Positions 63,911 through 64,000 of a DNA stretch of 64,000 nucleotides are shown one piece after another (within the stretch, counting starts at the first letter, position 1; every line of letters begins with the position of its first letter). This stretch comes from Streptomyces sp. AC558_RSS880 (GTDB lineage: Bacteria > Actinomycetota > Actinomycetes > Streptomycetales > Streptomycetaceae). The notes under the pieces are model-generated. The model was not told where the DNA came from and did not search any database. It was given only the letters and a program-made list of their open reading frames with translations. Both the position numbers and the translations under genes were made by a program. The stretch is taken from NCBI RefSeq assembly GCF_019049255.1, contig NZ_JAGMUJ010000016.1:55826-119825 (forward strand), written 5' to 3'.

Positions 63911-64000
63911 GTTCGGCGGCGTCCTACTCTCCCACAGGGTCCCCCCTGCAGTACCATCGGCGCTGTAAGGCTTAGCTTCCGGGTTCGGAATGTAACCGGG
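63911..64000 (-). rRNA. 5S rRNA (3' part, gene continues beyond window)
   Basis: On the minus strand the last ~90 nt of a 5S rRNA are readable: CCCGGTTACATTCCGAACCC, GGAAGCTAAGCC, GCGCCGATGGTACTGCA, GTGGGAGAGTAGGACGCCGC, ending at CCGAAC. The 5' ~30 nt and the rest of the rrn operon are outside the window. Confidence 0.95.

Overview
The window is very GC-rich, with tightly packed genes, GTG and TTG starts, and ATGA/GTGA/TGATG overlaps. Protein content points to Streptomyces. Gene order (nrdR/lexA, rshA-dapF-miaA-miaB, gluRK/gluABCD, recA-recX, lhr, dps-clgR-cinA-pgsA-rimO-rodZ-like-ftsK, osaB-osaA/osaC, tRNA-Thr, rrn operon) matches, from memory, one continuous chromosomal core segment of S. 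coelicolor. I see no prophage, insertion sequence, CRISPR array or plasmid gene.

Layout. 1-4 kb: nrdR (partial) and lexA diverge across a regulatory gap with paired NrdR boxes and a LexA box; a DinG/XPD-type helicase follows. 4-8 kb: a three-gene siderophore-type operon (IucB-like acetyltransferase, IucA/IucC synthetase, class III aminotransferase homologue) whose aminotransferase lacks the PLP lysine. 8-11 kb: two tandem paralogous trypsin-like lipoproteases. 11-22.8 kb: housekeeping genes (hflX, M1 peptidase, rshA, dapF, miaA, miaB, MazG-like) with small hypothetical genes between them. 22.8-29.7 kb: glutamate module, with gluR-gluK divergent from gluABCD and a TAXI binding protein overlapping the 3' end of gluK tail to tail. 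29.7-32.8 kb: FAD monooxygenase, then a cysteine-rich leader peptide, cysteine dioxygenase and rhodanese. 32.7-39 kb: recA-recX, AI-2E permease, DUF3046, a gene that looks 3'-truncated, and azlCD with an AraC regulator. 39-45 kb: lhr, a Nei/Fpg glycosylase and a small membrane protein. 45-53.3 kb: dpsB, clgR, cinA, pgsA, rimO, a RodZ-like protein and ftsK. 53.3-63 kb: the OsaB/OsaA/OsaC osmotic-stress signalling set, with a giant poly-HAMP hybrid kinase. 63-64 kb: tRNA-Thr, a shortened DegT homologue, an rrn terminator and the 3' part of a 5S rRNA.

Themes. DNA damage control recurs (lexA, recA-recX, helicases, Nei-type glycosylase). Sensing and stress control recur (RshA, GluRK, ClgR, OsaABC, Dps). 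Points most worth following up: two PLP-enzyme homologues without catalytic residues, a TAXI protein with no TRAP permease beside a glutamate-sensing kinase, a probably leaderless Cys-rich sORF before cysteine dioxygenase, a 22-bp perfect inverted repeat carrying GGGTAT in both arms between osaA and osaC, and the 10-unit, 276-nt repeat array in osaA. All family assignments come from reading motifs; no database search was run. Residue positions are hand counted.
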